Source: Macrocystis pyrifera
Taxonomy: Eukaryota > Sar > Phaeophyceae > Laminariales > Laminariaceae
Reading direction: 5' to 3'
Assembly (NCBI GenBank): GCA_031763025.1
Contig: JASSKH010000027.1
Coordinates: 10,200,055 to 10,264,054, forward strand
Length of the DNA stretch: 64,000 nucleotides
Each line of letters opens with the position of its first letter. Positions within the stretch are counted from its first letter, which is position 1. The position numbers were made by a program, and so were the translations under genes. This document shows positions 1-11,198 of the stretch, one piece after another. Under the pieces are notes generated by a model, which saw only the letters and a program-made list of their open reading frames with translations, had not been told where the DNA came from and did no database searches.

Positions 1-43
1 ACGCCATGGGTACATCTAACAATACAGCGCAGCTTGGTCTCAC

Positions 44-178
44 CTCGATGGGCGCGTCCGGAGCCAAGGCTGCTCCATCGACGCCCGCCATGGCGGCCGC
101 GGCCACCGTCTGCGGCGCCGGCGGCGCCAACTCCAAGTGAAGCATGGGGTGCAGCGCGGGACAGGTCTCGGGCACGGC
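44..178 (-). CDS. Candidate repeated exon, unit 1
   Basis: A 45-codon phase-0 segment preceded by CTTCTGTAG and followed by GTGAGACCAA. It begins AVPETCPALHPML and ends PDAPIE. It is Ala/Pro-rich with G or C at most third codon positions. This is the most divergent copy in its second half together with unit 2 (PDAPIE instead of TGDAPIE). Family unknown. Confidence 0.35.
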
Positions 179-543
179 CTACAGAAGAGCACGATATTTC
201 AAGCAAACTTGTTGTTGGCACAAACTGTGCTTCGCGAAACGGTTGTGAGTCAAGGGCAACGGAAGCAAGTGCTTCACCAGCGCAATTGCGGTAGACTAGA
301 AACTTGAAGGAAGAAGCGACGAGATGTCGCACCACCATGCCCACGACCAGCTACAATGCAACCTGCAAGCACGTTGTGGGGGGCGTCCGTGCTGACTAGC
401 GGTACGTTCGCACGTTTGGAACACAGATTCCAACAAGCTGTCCCTACGACGCGGTCGACGGCTCACATCATGATGTGCCCTTCCAACAAGCATGTCCGGA
501 ACGACATGGGTACACCAAGCAATAGAGCACAGATTGGCCTCAC

Positions 544-678
544 CTCGATGGGCGCGTCCGGAGCCGAGGATGCTCCACAGACGCTCGCCATGGCAATCGC
601 GGCAGCCGTCTGCTGCTGCGGCGGAACTATCCCCAAGCGAAGCATAGGGTCTTCCGCCGGACAAGTCTCGGTCTCGGC
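544..678 (-). CDS. Candidate repeated exon, unit 2 (acceptor lost)
   Basis: The same 45-codon segment, open throughout, starting AETETCPAEDPML and ending PDAPIE before GTGAGGCC. The base before the segment is C instead of G (CCGTAC), so the AG acceptor present in the other copies is missing. If the array is expressed, this unit would be skipped or spliced elsewhere. Confidence 0.25.
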
Positions 679-1057
679 GTACGGAAGAGCACGGTAGTTA
701 CAAGCAAACGGCTTGTTGGCAAACAAGCGTGTTTCACCAAACAGGTTGTGAGTCAAGGGCAACGGGAGCTTACATATACAGGGCGCTCCACGACCGTACA
801 TGCTGTAGGCTAGTGACTCGAACAACAGAAGCGACGAAATGCCGCACCACAATGCTCACGACCAGCTACAGAGCAACGGGCAAGCACGTTGCGGGCGGCA
901 TTGTCGATTATCTGTTTTGCGTGCGCGCGTTTGGAACATGGTTTCAACAAGCTGCCCCTACCACGCAATCGTTAGCTTCAATTGCAACGTGTCGTTTCGT
1001 CAAGCATGTCCGGAACGCCATGGGTACACCTGGCAATACAGCGCAGCTTGGTCTCAC

Positions 1058-1186
1058 CTCGATGGGCGCGTCCCCAGTCGAGGCTGCTCTATCTACGCTC
1101 GCCAAGGCAGCCCTGGCCACCGTCTGCTGCACCGGCGGCGCCAAGTTAAGCATGGGGTCCAGCGCGGGACAGGCCTCGGGCACGGC
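1058..1186 (-). CDS. Candidate repeated exon, unit 3 (6-bp in-frame deletion)
   Basis: A 43-codon version starting AVPEACPALDPMLNLAPP. It lacks two codons present in the other copies, so the reading frame is kept. Acceptor TATCTGTAG and donor GTGAGACC are intact. Confidence 0.35.
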
Positions 1187-1558
1187 CTACAGATAAGCAC
1201 GATATTTCAAGCAAACTCGTTGTTGGCACAAACCGCGCTTCGCGAAACGGTTGTGAATCAAGTGCAACAAATGCGTCTTGTACGATGCTTCACAAGCGCA
1301 GTTGCTGTAGGCTAGTAACTCGAAGGAAGAAGCAACGAATTATCGCATCACCATGCTCACGATCAGCTACAATGCGACAGGCAAGCACGTTGCGGGCGGC
1401 ATCCTTGATGAACTGGTCTACATGCGGGCGGTTTGAACATGGTTTCAACAAGCTGTCCCTACCACGCAATCGTTAGCTTCAATTGCGACGTGTCGTTTCG
1501 TCAAGCATGTCCGGAACGCCATGGGCACACCTAGCAATACAGCGCAGCTTGGTCTCAC

Positions 1559-1693
1559 CTCGATGGGCGCGTCCCCAGTCGAGGCTGCTCGATATACGCT
1601 CGCCATGGCAGCCCTGGCCACCGTCTGCTGCGCCGGCGGCGCCAACTCCGAGTGAAGCATGGGGTGCAGCGCGGGACAGGTCTCGGGCACGGC
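1559..1693 (-). CDS. Candidate repeated exon, unit 4
   Basis: A 45-codon segment, AVPETCPALHPMLHSELAPP onwards, ending TGDAPIE. Acceptor CTTCTGTAG and donor GTGAGACC are intact. It has Tyr (ASVYRAA) where most copies have Asp. Confidence 0.35.
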
Positions 1694-2068
1694 CTACAGA
1701 AGAGCACGATATTTCAAGCAAACTTGTTGTTGTTGGCACAAACTGTGCTTCGCGAAACGGTTGTGAATCAAGTGCAACAAATGCGTCTTGTACGATGCTT
1801 CACAAGCGCAGTTGCTGTAGGCTGGTAACTCGAAGGAAGAAGCAACGAACTATCGCATCACCATGCTCACGACCAGCTACAATGCGACAGGCAAGCACGT
1901 TGCGGGCGGCATTCTCGATGATCTGCTTTGCGTGCGCGCATTTCGAACATGGTTTCAACAAGCTGCCCCTACCACGCAATCGTTAGCTTCAATTGCGACG
2001 TGTCGTTTCGTCAAGCATGTCCGGAACGCCATGGGTACACCTAGCAATACAGCGCAGCTTGGTCTCAC

Positions 2069-2203
2069 CTCGATGGGCGCGTCCCCAGTCGAGGCTGCTC
2101 TATCTACGCTCGCCATGGCAGCCCTGGCCACCGTCTGCTGCGCCGACGGCGCCAACTCCGCGTGAAGCATGGGGTCCAGCGCGGGACAGGTCTCGCGCAC
2201 GGC
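2069..2203 (-). CDS. Candidate repeated exon, unit 5
   Basis: A 45-codon segment starting AVRETCPALDPML. Acceptor TATCTGTAG and donor GTGAGACC are intact. Most changes relative to unit 4 are non-synonymous (P to R, H to D, S to A, P to S, Y to D). Confidence 0.35.
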
Positions 2204-2357
2204 CTACAGATAAGCACGATATTTCAAGCAAACTTGTTGTTGTTGGCACAAACTGTGCTTCGCGAAACGGTTGTGAGTCAAGTGCAACAAATGCGTCTTG
2301 TACGATGCATCACGAGCGCAGTTGCTGTAGGCTAGTAACTCGAAGGAAAGAAGCAGA

Positions 2358-2860
2358 TCACCGAGAATGCCGCCCGCAACGTGCTTGCCTGTCGCATTGT
2401 AGCTGGTCGTGAGCATGGTGATGCGATAATTCGTTGCCTCTTCCTTCGAGTTACTAGCCTACAGCAACTGCGCTTGTGAAGCATCGTACAAGACGCATTT
2501 GTTGCACTTGATTCACAACCGTTTCGCGAAGCACAGTTTGTGCCAACAACAACAAGTTTGCTTGAAATATCGTGCTCTTCTGTAGGCCGTGCCCGAGACC
2601 TGTCCCGCGCTGCACCCCATGCTTCACTCGGAGTTGGCGCCGCCGGCGCAGCAGACGGTGGCCAGGGCTGCCATGGCGAGCGTATATCGAGCAGCCTCGA
2701 CTGGAGACGCGCCCATCGAGGTGAGACCAAGCTGCGCTGTATTGCTAGGTGTACCCATGGCGTTCCGGACATGCTTGACGAAACGACACGTCGCAATTGA
2801 AGCTAACGATTGCGTGGTAGGGACAGCTTGTTGAAACCATGTTCGAAATGCGCGCACGCA
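2358..2860 (+). repeat. Inverted single monomer within the array
   Basis: One full monomer lies in the opposite orientation to its neighbours. On the left the array stops after GGAAAGAAGCA. On the right it resumes at ATGCTCACGACCAGC, only about 20 bp further along in monomer register. The inverted block is therefore almost exactly one monomer, cut at the GATCTGC/TTTGCGTGCG register. Confidence 0.85.
2586..2720 (+). CDS. Candidate repeated exon, unit 6 (inverted)
   Basis: The 45-codon segment of the inverted monomer, starting AVPETCPALHPML with acceptor CTTCTGTAG and donor GTGAGACC. Because it points the other way, it could not be spliced to the remaining units. Confidence 0.25.
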
Positions 2861-3066
2861 ATGCTCACGACCAGCTACAATGCGACAGGCAAGCACGTTG
2901 CGGGCGGCATTCTCGATGATCTGCTTTGCGTGCGCGCGTTTGGAACATGGTTTCAACAAGCTGTCCCTACCACGCAATCGTTAGCTTCAATTGCGACGTG
3001 TCGTTTCGTCAAGCATGTCCGGAAGTCCATGGGTACACCTGGCAATACAGCGCAGCTTGGTCTCAC

Positions 3067-3201
3067 CTCGATGGGCGCGTCCCCAGTCGAGGCTGCTCGA
3101 TATACGCTCGCCATGGCAGCCCTGGCCACCGTCTGCTGCGCCGGCGGCGCCAACTCCGAGTGAAGCATAGGGTCCAGCGCGGGACAGGCCTCGGGCACGG
3201 C
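3067..3201 (-). CDS. Candidate repeated exon, unit 7
   Basis: A 45-codon segment starting AVPEACPALDPMLHSELAPP and ending TGDAPIE. Acceptor TATCTGTAG and donor GTGAGACC are intact. Confidence 0.35.
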
Positions 3202-3573
3202 CTACAGATAAGCACGATATTTCAAGCAAACTTGTTGTTGACACAAACTGTGCTTCGCGAAACGGTTGTGAATCAAGTGCAACAAATGCGTCTTGTACGA
3301 TGCTTCACAAGCGCAGTTGCTGTAGGCTAGTAACTCGAAGGAAGAGGCAACGAATTATCGCATCACCATGCTCACGACCAGCTACAATGCGACAGGCAAG
3401 CACGTTGCGGGCGGCATCCTTGATGAACTGGTCTACATGCGGGCGGTTTGAACATGGTTTCAACAAGCTGTCCCTACCACGCAATCGTTAGCTTCAATTG
3501 CGACGTGTCGTTTCGTCAAGCATGTCCGGAACGCCATGGGTACACCTAGCAATACAGCGCAGCTTGGTCTCAC

Positions 3574-3708
3574 CTTGATAGGCGCGTCCCCAGTCGAGGT
3601 TGCTCTATCTACGCTCGCCATGGCAGCCCTGGCCACCGTCTGCTGCGCCGGCGGCGCCAACTCCAAACGAAGCATGGGGTGCAGCGCGGGACAGGTCTCG
3701 GTCACGGC
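3574..3708 (-). CDS. Candidate repeated exon, unit 8
   Basis: A 45-codon segment starting AVTETCPALHPMLRLELAPP and ending TGDAPIK. The last codon is AAG instead of GAG, which keeps a good AAG|GTGAG donor. Acceptor TATCTGTAG is intact. Confidence 0.35.
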
Positions 3709-4083
3709 CTACAGATAAGCACGATATTTCAAGCAAACTTGTTGTTGTTGACACAAGCTGTGCTTCGCGAAACGGTCGTGAATCAAGTGCAACAAATGCG
3801 TCTTGTACGATGCTTCACAAGCGCAGTTGCTGTAGGCTAGTAACTCGAAGGAAGAAGCAACGAATTATCGCATCACCATGCTCACGACCAGCTACAATGC
3901 GACAGGCACGCAGGTTGCGGGCGGCATCCTTGATGAACTGGTCTACATGCGGGCGGTTTGAACATGGTTTCAACATGCTATCCCTACCACGCAATCGTTA
4001 GCTTCAATTGCGACGTGTCGTTTCGTCAAGCATGTCCGGAACGCCATGGGTACACCTAGCAATACAGCGCAGCTTGGTCTCAC

Positions 4084-4218
4084 CTCGATGGGCGCGTCTC
4101 CAGTCGAGGCTGCTCTATCTACGCTCGCCATGGCAGCCGTGGCCACCGTCTGCTGCGCCGGCGGCGCCAACTCAAAGCGAAGCATGGGGTGCAGCGCGGG
4201 ACAGGTCTCGGGCACGGC
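4084..4218 (-). CDS. Candidate repeated exon, unit 9 (rightmost)
   Basis: A 45-codon segment starting AVPETCPALHPMLRFELAPP and ending TGDAPIE. Acceptor TTCCGTAG, donor GTGAGACC. It is the first unit in minus-strand order. I found no convincing upstream exon to its right. Confidence 0.35.
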
Positions 4219-4259
4219 CTACGGAAGGGCACGGCATTTCAAGTAGTGTATAGTTGCTA

Positions 4260-5450
4260 TAGAAGTGTATTTCGACAAACGGTTGTGTTCCAAGGACAGT
4301 GGAAGCCCACACCCTTTAGCACACCCTTTAATCTCGTGAACTTACACCACAGCGTGCAGCCTGCTCTCACCATGCATTAGATAGATCCTCCACTTGAACA
4401 CTATGCCACCACGAGACAAGGGCCGGGGGCAGTCACCACCCCACACGTGAGCTTGTTTGCTCGTGAGTGGGCCGCTTGCCATCATGTACATTATCAATAC
4501 TAATAATATGTGGCCCGAAATCAGCTAACTGGCTGTGGTTGCATGGCGCTGGCCGGCGATGATGAGACGTCTCGAGAACCCTCCCCATGTTGTGAAAATG
4601 CATCGGTGTCGCCCGCAGCAGAGCTCGACTATTATACGAGGTCAGACCGAAGGTCATTTCGCCAAGCTCTCGCCGGTCGTGTCTGGTGATGCGCTAGCTC
4701 TTTTCAGCTACGGCTCGATCATCGTCTTGCACCCGTGAAGGAGATTTTTCGTAAGTGCAAGACCTAACGTCGTTCGTAGTGAAGACCAGTCAGTGTGTCC
4801 AATCAATGTATCACATGGTTTTTCTATTCATAAGAGGGGCCAAGAGTCGGTCGCACCCCCCCGCATGTGTGTTCTTCACATTAAACCGTTCTTCTACTCG
4901 TCGACATCCAGCAAGCCCAGTGTCCGTGCTGATTCTTCACCCTAGAAAGATACGAGCTCTGTGGTCACAGACTACGACACAGAGATAACACACCGTAATG
5001 CATTAATAGCCTACGCAATACCATGCCTTCGCACTAGGTGCGGCCGACACAACATACATACATACGCCAGCAACCAAAATACACCATAAAGAAAGAGAAG
5101 CAACGAAAAAACCAAACCGAAAAAGAACAAGAAAAAGAAAAAGAAAAGGAGAAGAATCCCAAATAAATAAATAAATTGGGAAGCCAAAGCTCAGACACAT
5201 ACATACTTACCCCGAGCATGAGCCAAAAGGGACGTGCAAGGGGAAAGATACGAGAAGGAAAAAGGGGACTATGCATCCCGGTGAACACTTAACTAAGTAA
5301 AAAGAGCAATAGTGAGTGGGCCAAAATACGCTCGTCACCCACCCACTATGTAGTACTTCTTTCATAAGGATAAGAAGGGAAAAAAATCAAAATGCATACC
5401 GAACGGCCGCAGCAGTTGGCGGTACGAGTAGCAAAGAAAAGTCCAACCTA
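4260..5450. other. Gene-free stretch
   Basis: No coding region that I can support. It contains one copy of dispersed repeat R (4890-4988) and a purine-rich stretch at about 5085-5160 made of AAGAAAAAG-like runs. Confidence 0.6.
4890..4988 (+). repeat. Dispersed repeat R, copy 1
   Basis: The block TTCTACTCGTCGACATCCAG followed by GTGTCCGTGCTGATTCTTCA and TGTGGTCACAGACTACGACA recurs at 52518, 57824, 57957 and 63787, always in plus orientation. No terminal repeats or coding capacity were seen, so its class is unknown. Confidence 0.75.
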
Positions 5451-6352
5451 TTAGTCGGCCTGGTACCTTGCTACCCTATCTGCGGTCTCTCTGCTACTCT
5501 CTTCTACAGCGGTTTCCCTTCTACTCCTCCTGTTTCCCCCCCTGCCCCCATACACTTGTACGGTGTTCCATCTACCCCTCCTGCTGTTACCCCTCCCCCC
5601 ATTCCCTCTACCACTACCTGCAGCGGATGCACGGCGCTGTCTACTCAGCTTTGCCTCTGCCTCGTGCCACCTGCCCATGAACTGTTCAGCTGCTTCGAGG
5701 ATTCCCCGGTACCACTTTCCCGTCTGTTTTGCTGCAGTGGGCCACAGTGCGGTCCCAACTCCAAAGACTAAGGGGGAGTCTTCCGTTGATCCCTCGGTGG
5801 CTTTGAACACTCTAAGGTCCTCAGCAATGGCCCTAGGCCAAGTCTTGGGCTGCCCGCCTGGTTTCGGGCTCCCCCCACCAGCGATCGTCCCGAACATCAA
5901 CCGACTGGGCAATCGCCCCTCGTGTTGCCGCACCACAGCCCCCGCAAAGAAGAGTCGCCGTTTACGGATGGTCGTTTCGATACTTTCGCATCGAGTTATC
6001 CTGAGCGCCTTCGCATACGAGAGGGTGGTGTGGTCGGTGCGTAGTCGGCGCTGGAAACCAATGACTCGCAGAAGGACTTCGTGGTGGGCTGATCGAAGCT
6101 TGGCGAAGTGGTCCGCATTGAGGGTCCACGTCACGCAACCGTACAACAAGGTCTCAATCACCTCGGCCTTCAGCATCCGGACCTTCAGACTAAGCGGTGC
6201 GTTCGTCCTATCGTACAGTTCCGGACCATACCGTTTGAGGCATGCCCGCATCAGACGGATTCGTCGCTCGATTTCGAAGGAGAGGTCAGCGTTCTCGTGG
6301 ATAATGCCTCCTAGGTACAAAAACTGGGTCGCATGACGAGATACTGACTGCT
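5451..6352 (-). pseudogene. Non-LTR retrotransposon (LINE) C-terminal fragment
   Basis: An open frame of about 300 codons corresponds to the part of a LINE ORF2 that follows the reverse-transcriptase palm. It contains FLYLGGIIHENADLSFEIER, LYDRTNAPLSLKVRMLKAEV and LLYGCVTWTL, then a basic connector (ETTIRKRRLFFAGAV). The catalytic RT motifs and the endonuclease are missing, so this is a 5'-truncated copy. The last ~60 residues are Gly/Arg-rich low complexity. The family is one I associate from memory with brown algae and other stramenopiles; that is recall, not a search. It is not the same family as the LINE at 23540. An A-tailed SINE lies just upstream in the same orientation. Confidence 0.8.
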
Positions 6353-6447
6353 GCTGTAGATGTAAATGTGTGTAGTGCAACCATAGTGCCGGGCAATTAG
6401 GTAGCTGGTTGATGTTGCGTTGTTCTTCACTTCTGTGATTGCATTGA

Positions 6448-6784
6448 TTTTTTTCTTCTTTTTTTTTTCATTATCACTTTTACTTTCTTCCAGCCCACTC
6501 GCAGGAGGTTTTACCCTCGACGATCTTCTGGACAAGCCGTGGTCACAGGTGTCGTCCCTTCTCCCCCCCGGTACGTGCCTTTATTTTTTGTCGCGCATAG
6601 GGTTCGGCATTCCCACTGCTCGTCGATTTTCATCGAATGTAGCCAACTCACGCTTTCGCGCTTTCCGCTTATCAATTTTTTATGCAAGAAAAAGTCCCTA
6701 TGAGCATGCACTCGGTGGGACTTGAACCCACGAAATTGATCTTGACAGGCACGCGGACCACCTACCAAGCCACCGGGGACGCCG
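6448..6784 (-). mobile_element. tRNA-derived SINE, A-tailed family (SINE-A), copy 1
   Basis: Read on the minus strand it starts GGCGTCCCCGGTGGCTTGGT, which includes a pol III A-box-like GGCTTGGTAGGTGG. About 40 bp on is a B-box-like GTGGGTTCAAGTCCCACC. A ~250-bp body follows, with CGATGAAAATCGACGAGCAG and GACGACACCTGTGACCACGG, and then an A-rich tail. It is nearly identical to the copies at 46004, 55694 and 60666, so the family looks recently active. Confidence 0.88.
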
Positions 6785-7819
6785 GCATGGGCAGGAACGA
6801 CACCATCATCATCATCATCATCATCACTCACTATCATTTTTCATATTTCATTTTGCATACCACTCTGCACTTAAATATAAGGACTGTTTTATACAATATT
6901 AGTCCACAAACGGTCCTTATACTTAGGGTATAATGAAACCCTACCTATATGTACGTTCCCATCACTATACTACAGCAGTACCAGGTATAATAATACGAGT
7001 ACAACAAGCCCTACTCTGTTGTTCCGTTGTTTCGCCCCGGTCAATCGTCAAGGCCTCCTATTAATATACCTGGTAATAGATACGTACTCGTACACGTGTG
7101 GTCAGTAGTAGAGTCAGAGTAGCAGGACTGGACTCCCGTTGTGGGGACAAAGCACTTGGAGTAAGAGTCAGCTTTACGTTCAAGTACAGCAGCAAACAGC
7201 AGTGCCTGTCGTACTACCATGGTTCATATACCACAGGTGCTGCTATTAATCATAGTGGGCTAGTGGAGGCAAGAGAAGAGTGAGTGTCGTCAACGGAAAC
7301 TACCATAATATTGGGTAGCTGCGACGTTGTATGTGGTACGTCGTTCACAACAACCACAACAGCACAACCACCAGGGCCGCACCAACACCATGCATGTCGA
7401 CTGGAACACCAACACCAACAATTGCTGCGAAGCCAGGATTTTCGACGCTACTTACCGCCACCAGCAGCTCGACCCCCCCCCTTCCCCCCCCCCCCCCTTC
7501 TCCCCCGCGCTCGAAAATCTTTTTTTTCCCATTGGGCTTGATCTCTTTCCCCCAATGCCACGTTGGGCACGTCCCTTTTTTTTGCTCTGTTGTGCGGTGG
7601 TGGCGGCTGAATTTTCGTCCTTCCATGCGCCTGCTTGTTTCGACGACTGCGGCTGTTGCTGTTGGAAGGAACGGAAGACGGGGTTGACTATTAACAACGG
7701 CTGCCTTTTCAAGATCTAGCCACCATGGTCGATCGCTCTCGGCTCTCGGCACACCCGATTTCCACCAGGTAATTATTAAGGCAAGTAACTATAGGGGGGG
7801 GGGTACTCATAAGTCGGGC

Positions 7820-7843
7820 GGGGGGGGGGGGGGGGGGGGGGGG
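7820..7843 (+). repeat. Poly-G run (24)
   Basis: Uninterrupted run of G, followed by TACAGTCG. Confidence 0.95.
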
Positions 7844-8055
7844 TACAGTCGCAGACCCGGCGCATACCAGGTGTGTGTTACAGAGCGTCCGCCTGCAGTG
7901 TGTGTTCGTTTGTTGTGTTCTCTACATTAACAGGTGCTAGAGCCCTAGGAAAATCCGAAACAACATGAAAAAAACCCGGCTGGATGCACACCCAAAAATA
8001 CACGAGACGAAGAATCGTATGTTCTGTTGTGGTGGGCCCAAAGGCATACACCCTG

Positions 8056-8072
8056 CCCCCCCCCCCCCCCCC
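8056..8072 (+). repeat. Poly-C run (17)
   Basis: Uninterrupted run of C with no recognisable element beside it. Confidence 0.95.
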
Positions 8073-8317
8073 AGTTCAGAGGCGTAGGTAGTGACGGGGT
8101 CCTGTCGTTCACAAGATGATGATTGGTGTTGTGTTGGTAGGTCAACACCATGTCTGAACGATGCGTGTCTGTTTTCCGGTGGAGCACGAAGGCTCTGCTG
8201 CATGCAGCCCTTCGCAAGATTGATGGTTGCACCTTTTTGTTTGATGCTCGAGGAACCACTATTAATATTAATACTCTGTCGTATTCTGTCCCATGCTCTG
8301 CCTTGGGTATTGAACTA

Positions 8318-8404
8318 TTACGGGGGACCATAGCAAATAGCACCAAATATTGTAAGTAAAAATAGGGAAATACGTTGGTTTTTGTCTGTACCGTAGGTCC
8401 TATC
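8318..8404 (+). mobile_element. TA-MITE (truncated), copy 1
   Basis: Left terminal repeat TTACGGGGGACCATAGCAAA and the internal CAAATATTG are present. The copy ends at TAGGTCCTAT, so the right ~18 bp are missing. Same family as the intact ~105-bp copies below. Confidence 0.8.
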
Positions 8405-10016
8405 GTACCAGGCAAATGGATATCGAGTGTGCACCACGACCGGCTCGAACTTCGATTAATACAATGGAGTACTGCCGGGTTCGAGCGCTCACGACAAACG
8501 ACGATTCTTCTACAACACCACCACCACCAGTGCCTCGTACTGTCAGTATTCGACAACGCTTCTTTGCAATATGCGGCTGTTGATACATTCATGCGGCGCG
8601 TGATAATTTGCGTTGCAAACGGGCGCACATCTATTTGGAGTTCCCACACCAGAACAAATCAACTCCCACCAAATCAGACCCATACCGGACCGTCGTTCGC
8701 CCGAGGTCTCCTCCTCCCTCCCCCCTCGTCTGCTCCGCGCAGTGGAAGGCAGAAAAAAAAAAACACAAGAAAATTTCCTGTACAAAACTATTATTTTTTT
8801 TCAAAATTGAAATTAAAAATATAAAACGCCGAACGTGGAAACCCTTCCGCCTGAGGGAAGGAGCTTCACCGTTCCCAAGCACCACCACTTTCCTCACAAG
8901 AAACCTCGAAACTTACCCCCCCCCCCCCCCCCCCCCCACCCTAAATAAAAAAATAACATGACCATCAGCCCGAAAGAGGCAAAAAATATAAACAAAGACA
9001 AAATAAATACCGAGTGTATGCCTTCTGGGCTTTCAGCAGGAAAAAAAACGGCAAAAAGTGACCACTACTAGTACAGCACATCGGCGACTGCTTGGTTGGG
9101 GGATTCTAAAGTATACCAGTATACACTACCAGGTATAAAAATATAAAAATTGGTGTCCGAACTACAAAGCAAGGGGTCTTACGTTTGACACGGGCGGAAC
9201 ATGATACGCGTACTGTACTGCTGCCTGCGCGTGCCACACTACAGTAGTACTCGTAGACGGTTGGTCATGACCAAATTTGCCATTTTCTTGGTCGATCTAT
9301 CTGGGCCCCCGAAGGGCTATGGGGTGCGGTGCGCCCCGCATGGCCGCCCACAATTAATCACCGAGCCGACGAAATAAGGTGCTTATAGTTTCGTATATTA
9401 ATAGTAACTGTTACTACCGGCTGTATTGCCGGGATATTGTAAACCAAGCATACCGCTTGCCCCCGTAGACTCGTACACCATCCCACGCTTTCTTCCGACC
9501 CCCCCCCCCCCCCCCCCCCCCCCCCGCCCCTTCCCTCTCCCACCCCCTTTCCACTATGATAGGACTCTGGGATAACAGCAACTGGGTGGAAAAGGGATCA
9601 ATACAACAACAGCAGTCCCTGCGTGGAAAAACAGTTCACTGGAACAGCAGCCACTGGACGTAAAAAAACAGCCGCTGGCGTATATGGCACTAGCTGGGTG
9701 GAAAAGCAGCCAATGGACCAGCAGTCAACATAACGAACGACCGTCACTGGACGGCAAAAACGGCCGCTGGAAAAACATTCACTGAATGAAAAAAAACAGC
9801 CACGGGAACAACAGCCGCTGGACGGAAAAAAGTACGAAATACGAAAATTACTGGAACAAATTCCATCACGCAGGCTTGAGGGGCATGTACACTCCTCCTG
9901 CTCGGCTGACCCACGATTCCGGCTCGGGTTTGTACCCAGGAGGAAGGCTCGGGCGGGGGGGGCTACCAAGCGGCAGCAGCGTGAGCAAAGCGGTGGCGGG
10001 CAACGGAAGGAAGAAG

Positions 10017-10053
<37 letters not shown>

Positions 10054-10134
10054 AGGGTAGGGTGATGAATGACCGGTGTCAGGGGGTTGGGCGATTCTTC
10101 TGATGAGGGGGTGGGTGGCCGAGGCTGTACGTAC
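8405..10134. other. Gene-free stretch with homopolymer runs and a degenerate minisatellite
   Basis: C-runs at 8916-8937 (22) and 9499-9525 (27), then a degenerate ~28-bp repeat based on ACAGCCGCTGGACGGAAAAA at about 9590-9835, then a 35-G run at 10018-10052. No gene supported. Confidence 0.6.
10018..10052 (+). repeat. Poly-G run (35), longest in the window
   Basis: Uninterrupted run of 35 G. It follows a region rich in GGCGGG and GGAAGG. Confidence 0.95.
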
Positions 10135-10440
10135 ATCGTATGATATCGATATACCCTATCGACACCACATCGACACCCTATTACGGGGGACCATAGTAGA
10201 TAGGACCAAACATTGTCAGTAGTAATAGGAAAATATATAGGTTTTGGTGTCCACCGTAGGTCCTACTAACTATGGACCCCCGAAATATTAATAAACATCG
10301 ACACTGTATCGGTACACAATACCCTATTGATGCCCTACCGAAACCGTCTCGATACCCGACCGATACACTATCGACACCCCATAAATACCTATCGATACCC
10401 TAATGACCATCGACACACCCAAACCGAAGGGACCCGTGTT
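10135..10440 (+). repeat. Degenerate minisatellite (ATCGACACCC/TATCGATACCC)
   Basis: Irregular repeats of about 10-12 bp such as CATCGACACCC and CTATCGATACCC on both sides of an inserted TA-MITE. The MITE therefore landed inside the repeat. Confidence 0.7.
10181..10285 (+). mobile_element. TA-MITE, copy 2
   Basis: A 105-bp element with inverted ends TTACGGGGGACCATAG and CTATGGACCCCCGAAA. It is flanked by TA at 10179-10180 and 10286-10287. Confidence 0.9.
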
Positions 10441-10680
10441 ATCCAGACCTCTTAACTGCCTTCCAAATTTCTGAAAAAGGATGCAACAAAACAACCCGAG
10501 GAGGCGTGTCCCCCCTCTGCCTTCTTCTTCCGGTGGCCTCGCGCTGCTCCCTCAGAATAGCGGACTCACATGCTGCAAACAAGAAATGTTGTACTCGGCT
10601 TGCTACGAATGTCGGCGCTTGAATCACAAGTTGAACCTCGTAGCACGATATCCACTAATGCCATCACCCCCCCCTCCCCC

Positions 10681-11198
10681 TATATATTATGTCTAGGTTG
10701 GGTTGGTGTCGGTTGGCAACGACACTGTAAAACATGCCGCTCACCCCTTGAGCTACGTAGACCACCAGCGTACCGTTTTCTCTTGTTTTGTTTTTTTTTT
10801 CGGCAGACGGTCACAGCTGGTTGTCGAGTTAGATCATTTGTGCGGGGTTGAGAACCTTTACTCCGCACAAGGGGAGTGATCGTGTCACGTAGTGTTTATG
10901 GCAAGGCACCCAGGAGGCAGTTATATAGTACTCCAATTGCTGTCTCTGGAAGTGGCCACATCGGAAATTAAATCGATTCATTGAAGCTGTCATCCAAAAA
11001 CAAGTCCGCCTCACAAACGGTTCCTAGTATGATGCAGCTCACCCTTCATGCCACTCGCCCAACAACATCACGGCGTTTTGCGTTCGGTGCAAGCAATGTC
11101 TGCCTGGTCGGTGAAACCCCGATGTGCTCCGTCCCGGCATTGTAGGGATGCGAGGGTCTATGGTCATGCGACTACGGTCATGCATGATAATGAGTACA
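10681..11198 (+). mobile_element. C-tract SINE-like element (SINE-C), copy 1
   Basis: Starts just after a C-rich run (CCCCCCCCTCCCCC) with TATATATTATGTCTAGGTTG and ends with CATGCATGATAATGAGTAC. The internal block GCAGCTCACCCTTCATGC and the block GTCTATGGTCATGCGACTAC recur in all family members. It has no coding capacity. The last ~50 bp resemble the 3' end of the LINE at 23540. Confidence 0.85.

Larger units (their letters stand above)
1..4259 (-). repeat. Tandem array of ~507-bp monomers carrying a repeated exon-like segment
   Basis: Nine copies of a monomer follow each other with spacings of 500-514 bp, and the array runs off the left edge of the window. On the minus strand each monomer contains a GC-rich open segment of 135 bases (129 in one copy). 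It is bounded upstream by TCTGTAG or CCGTAG and downstream by GTGAGACC, which look like a 3' and a 5' splice site. The rest of the monomer is less GC-rich and has no obvious coding potential. Differences between copies inside the segment are mostly amino-acid-changing, so purifying selection is not obvious. The array may be either a satellite or a tandemly duplicated exon cassette; both readings are open. Confidence 0.9.
6785..8317. other. Gene-free stretch with poly-G runs
   Basis: No supported gene. It holds an (ATC)n run near 6803-6828, C-rich low complexity at 7470-7505, G-runs at 7794-7803 and 7820-7843, and a 17-C run at 8056-8072. The overlapping Pro- or Gly-rich open frames here are low-complexity translation. 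Confidence 0.6.

Noticed and set aside
44..4218. Relationship between the tandem exon segment and aminopeptidase exon 2
   Set aside because: VP..E.C....ML and ...AQ..V can be aligned with one gap at about a quarter identity, but the invariant PSP..Y.GFPK motif is absent and the match is within what chance could give.
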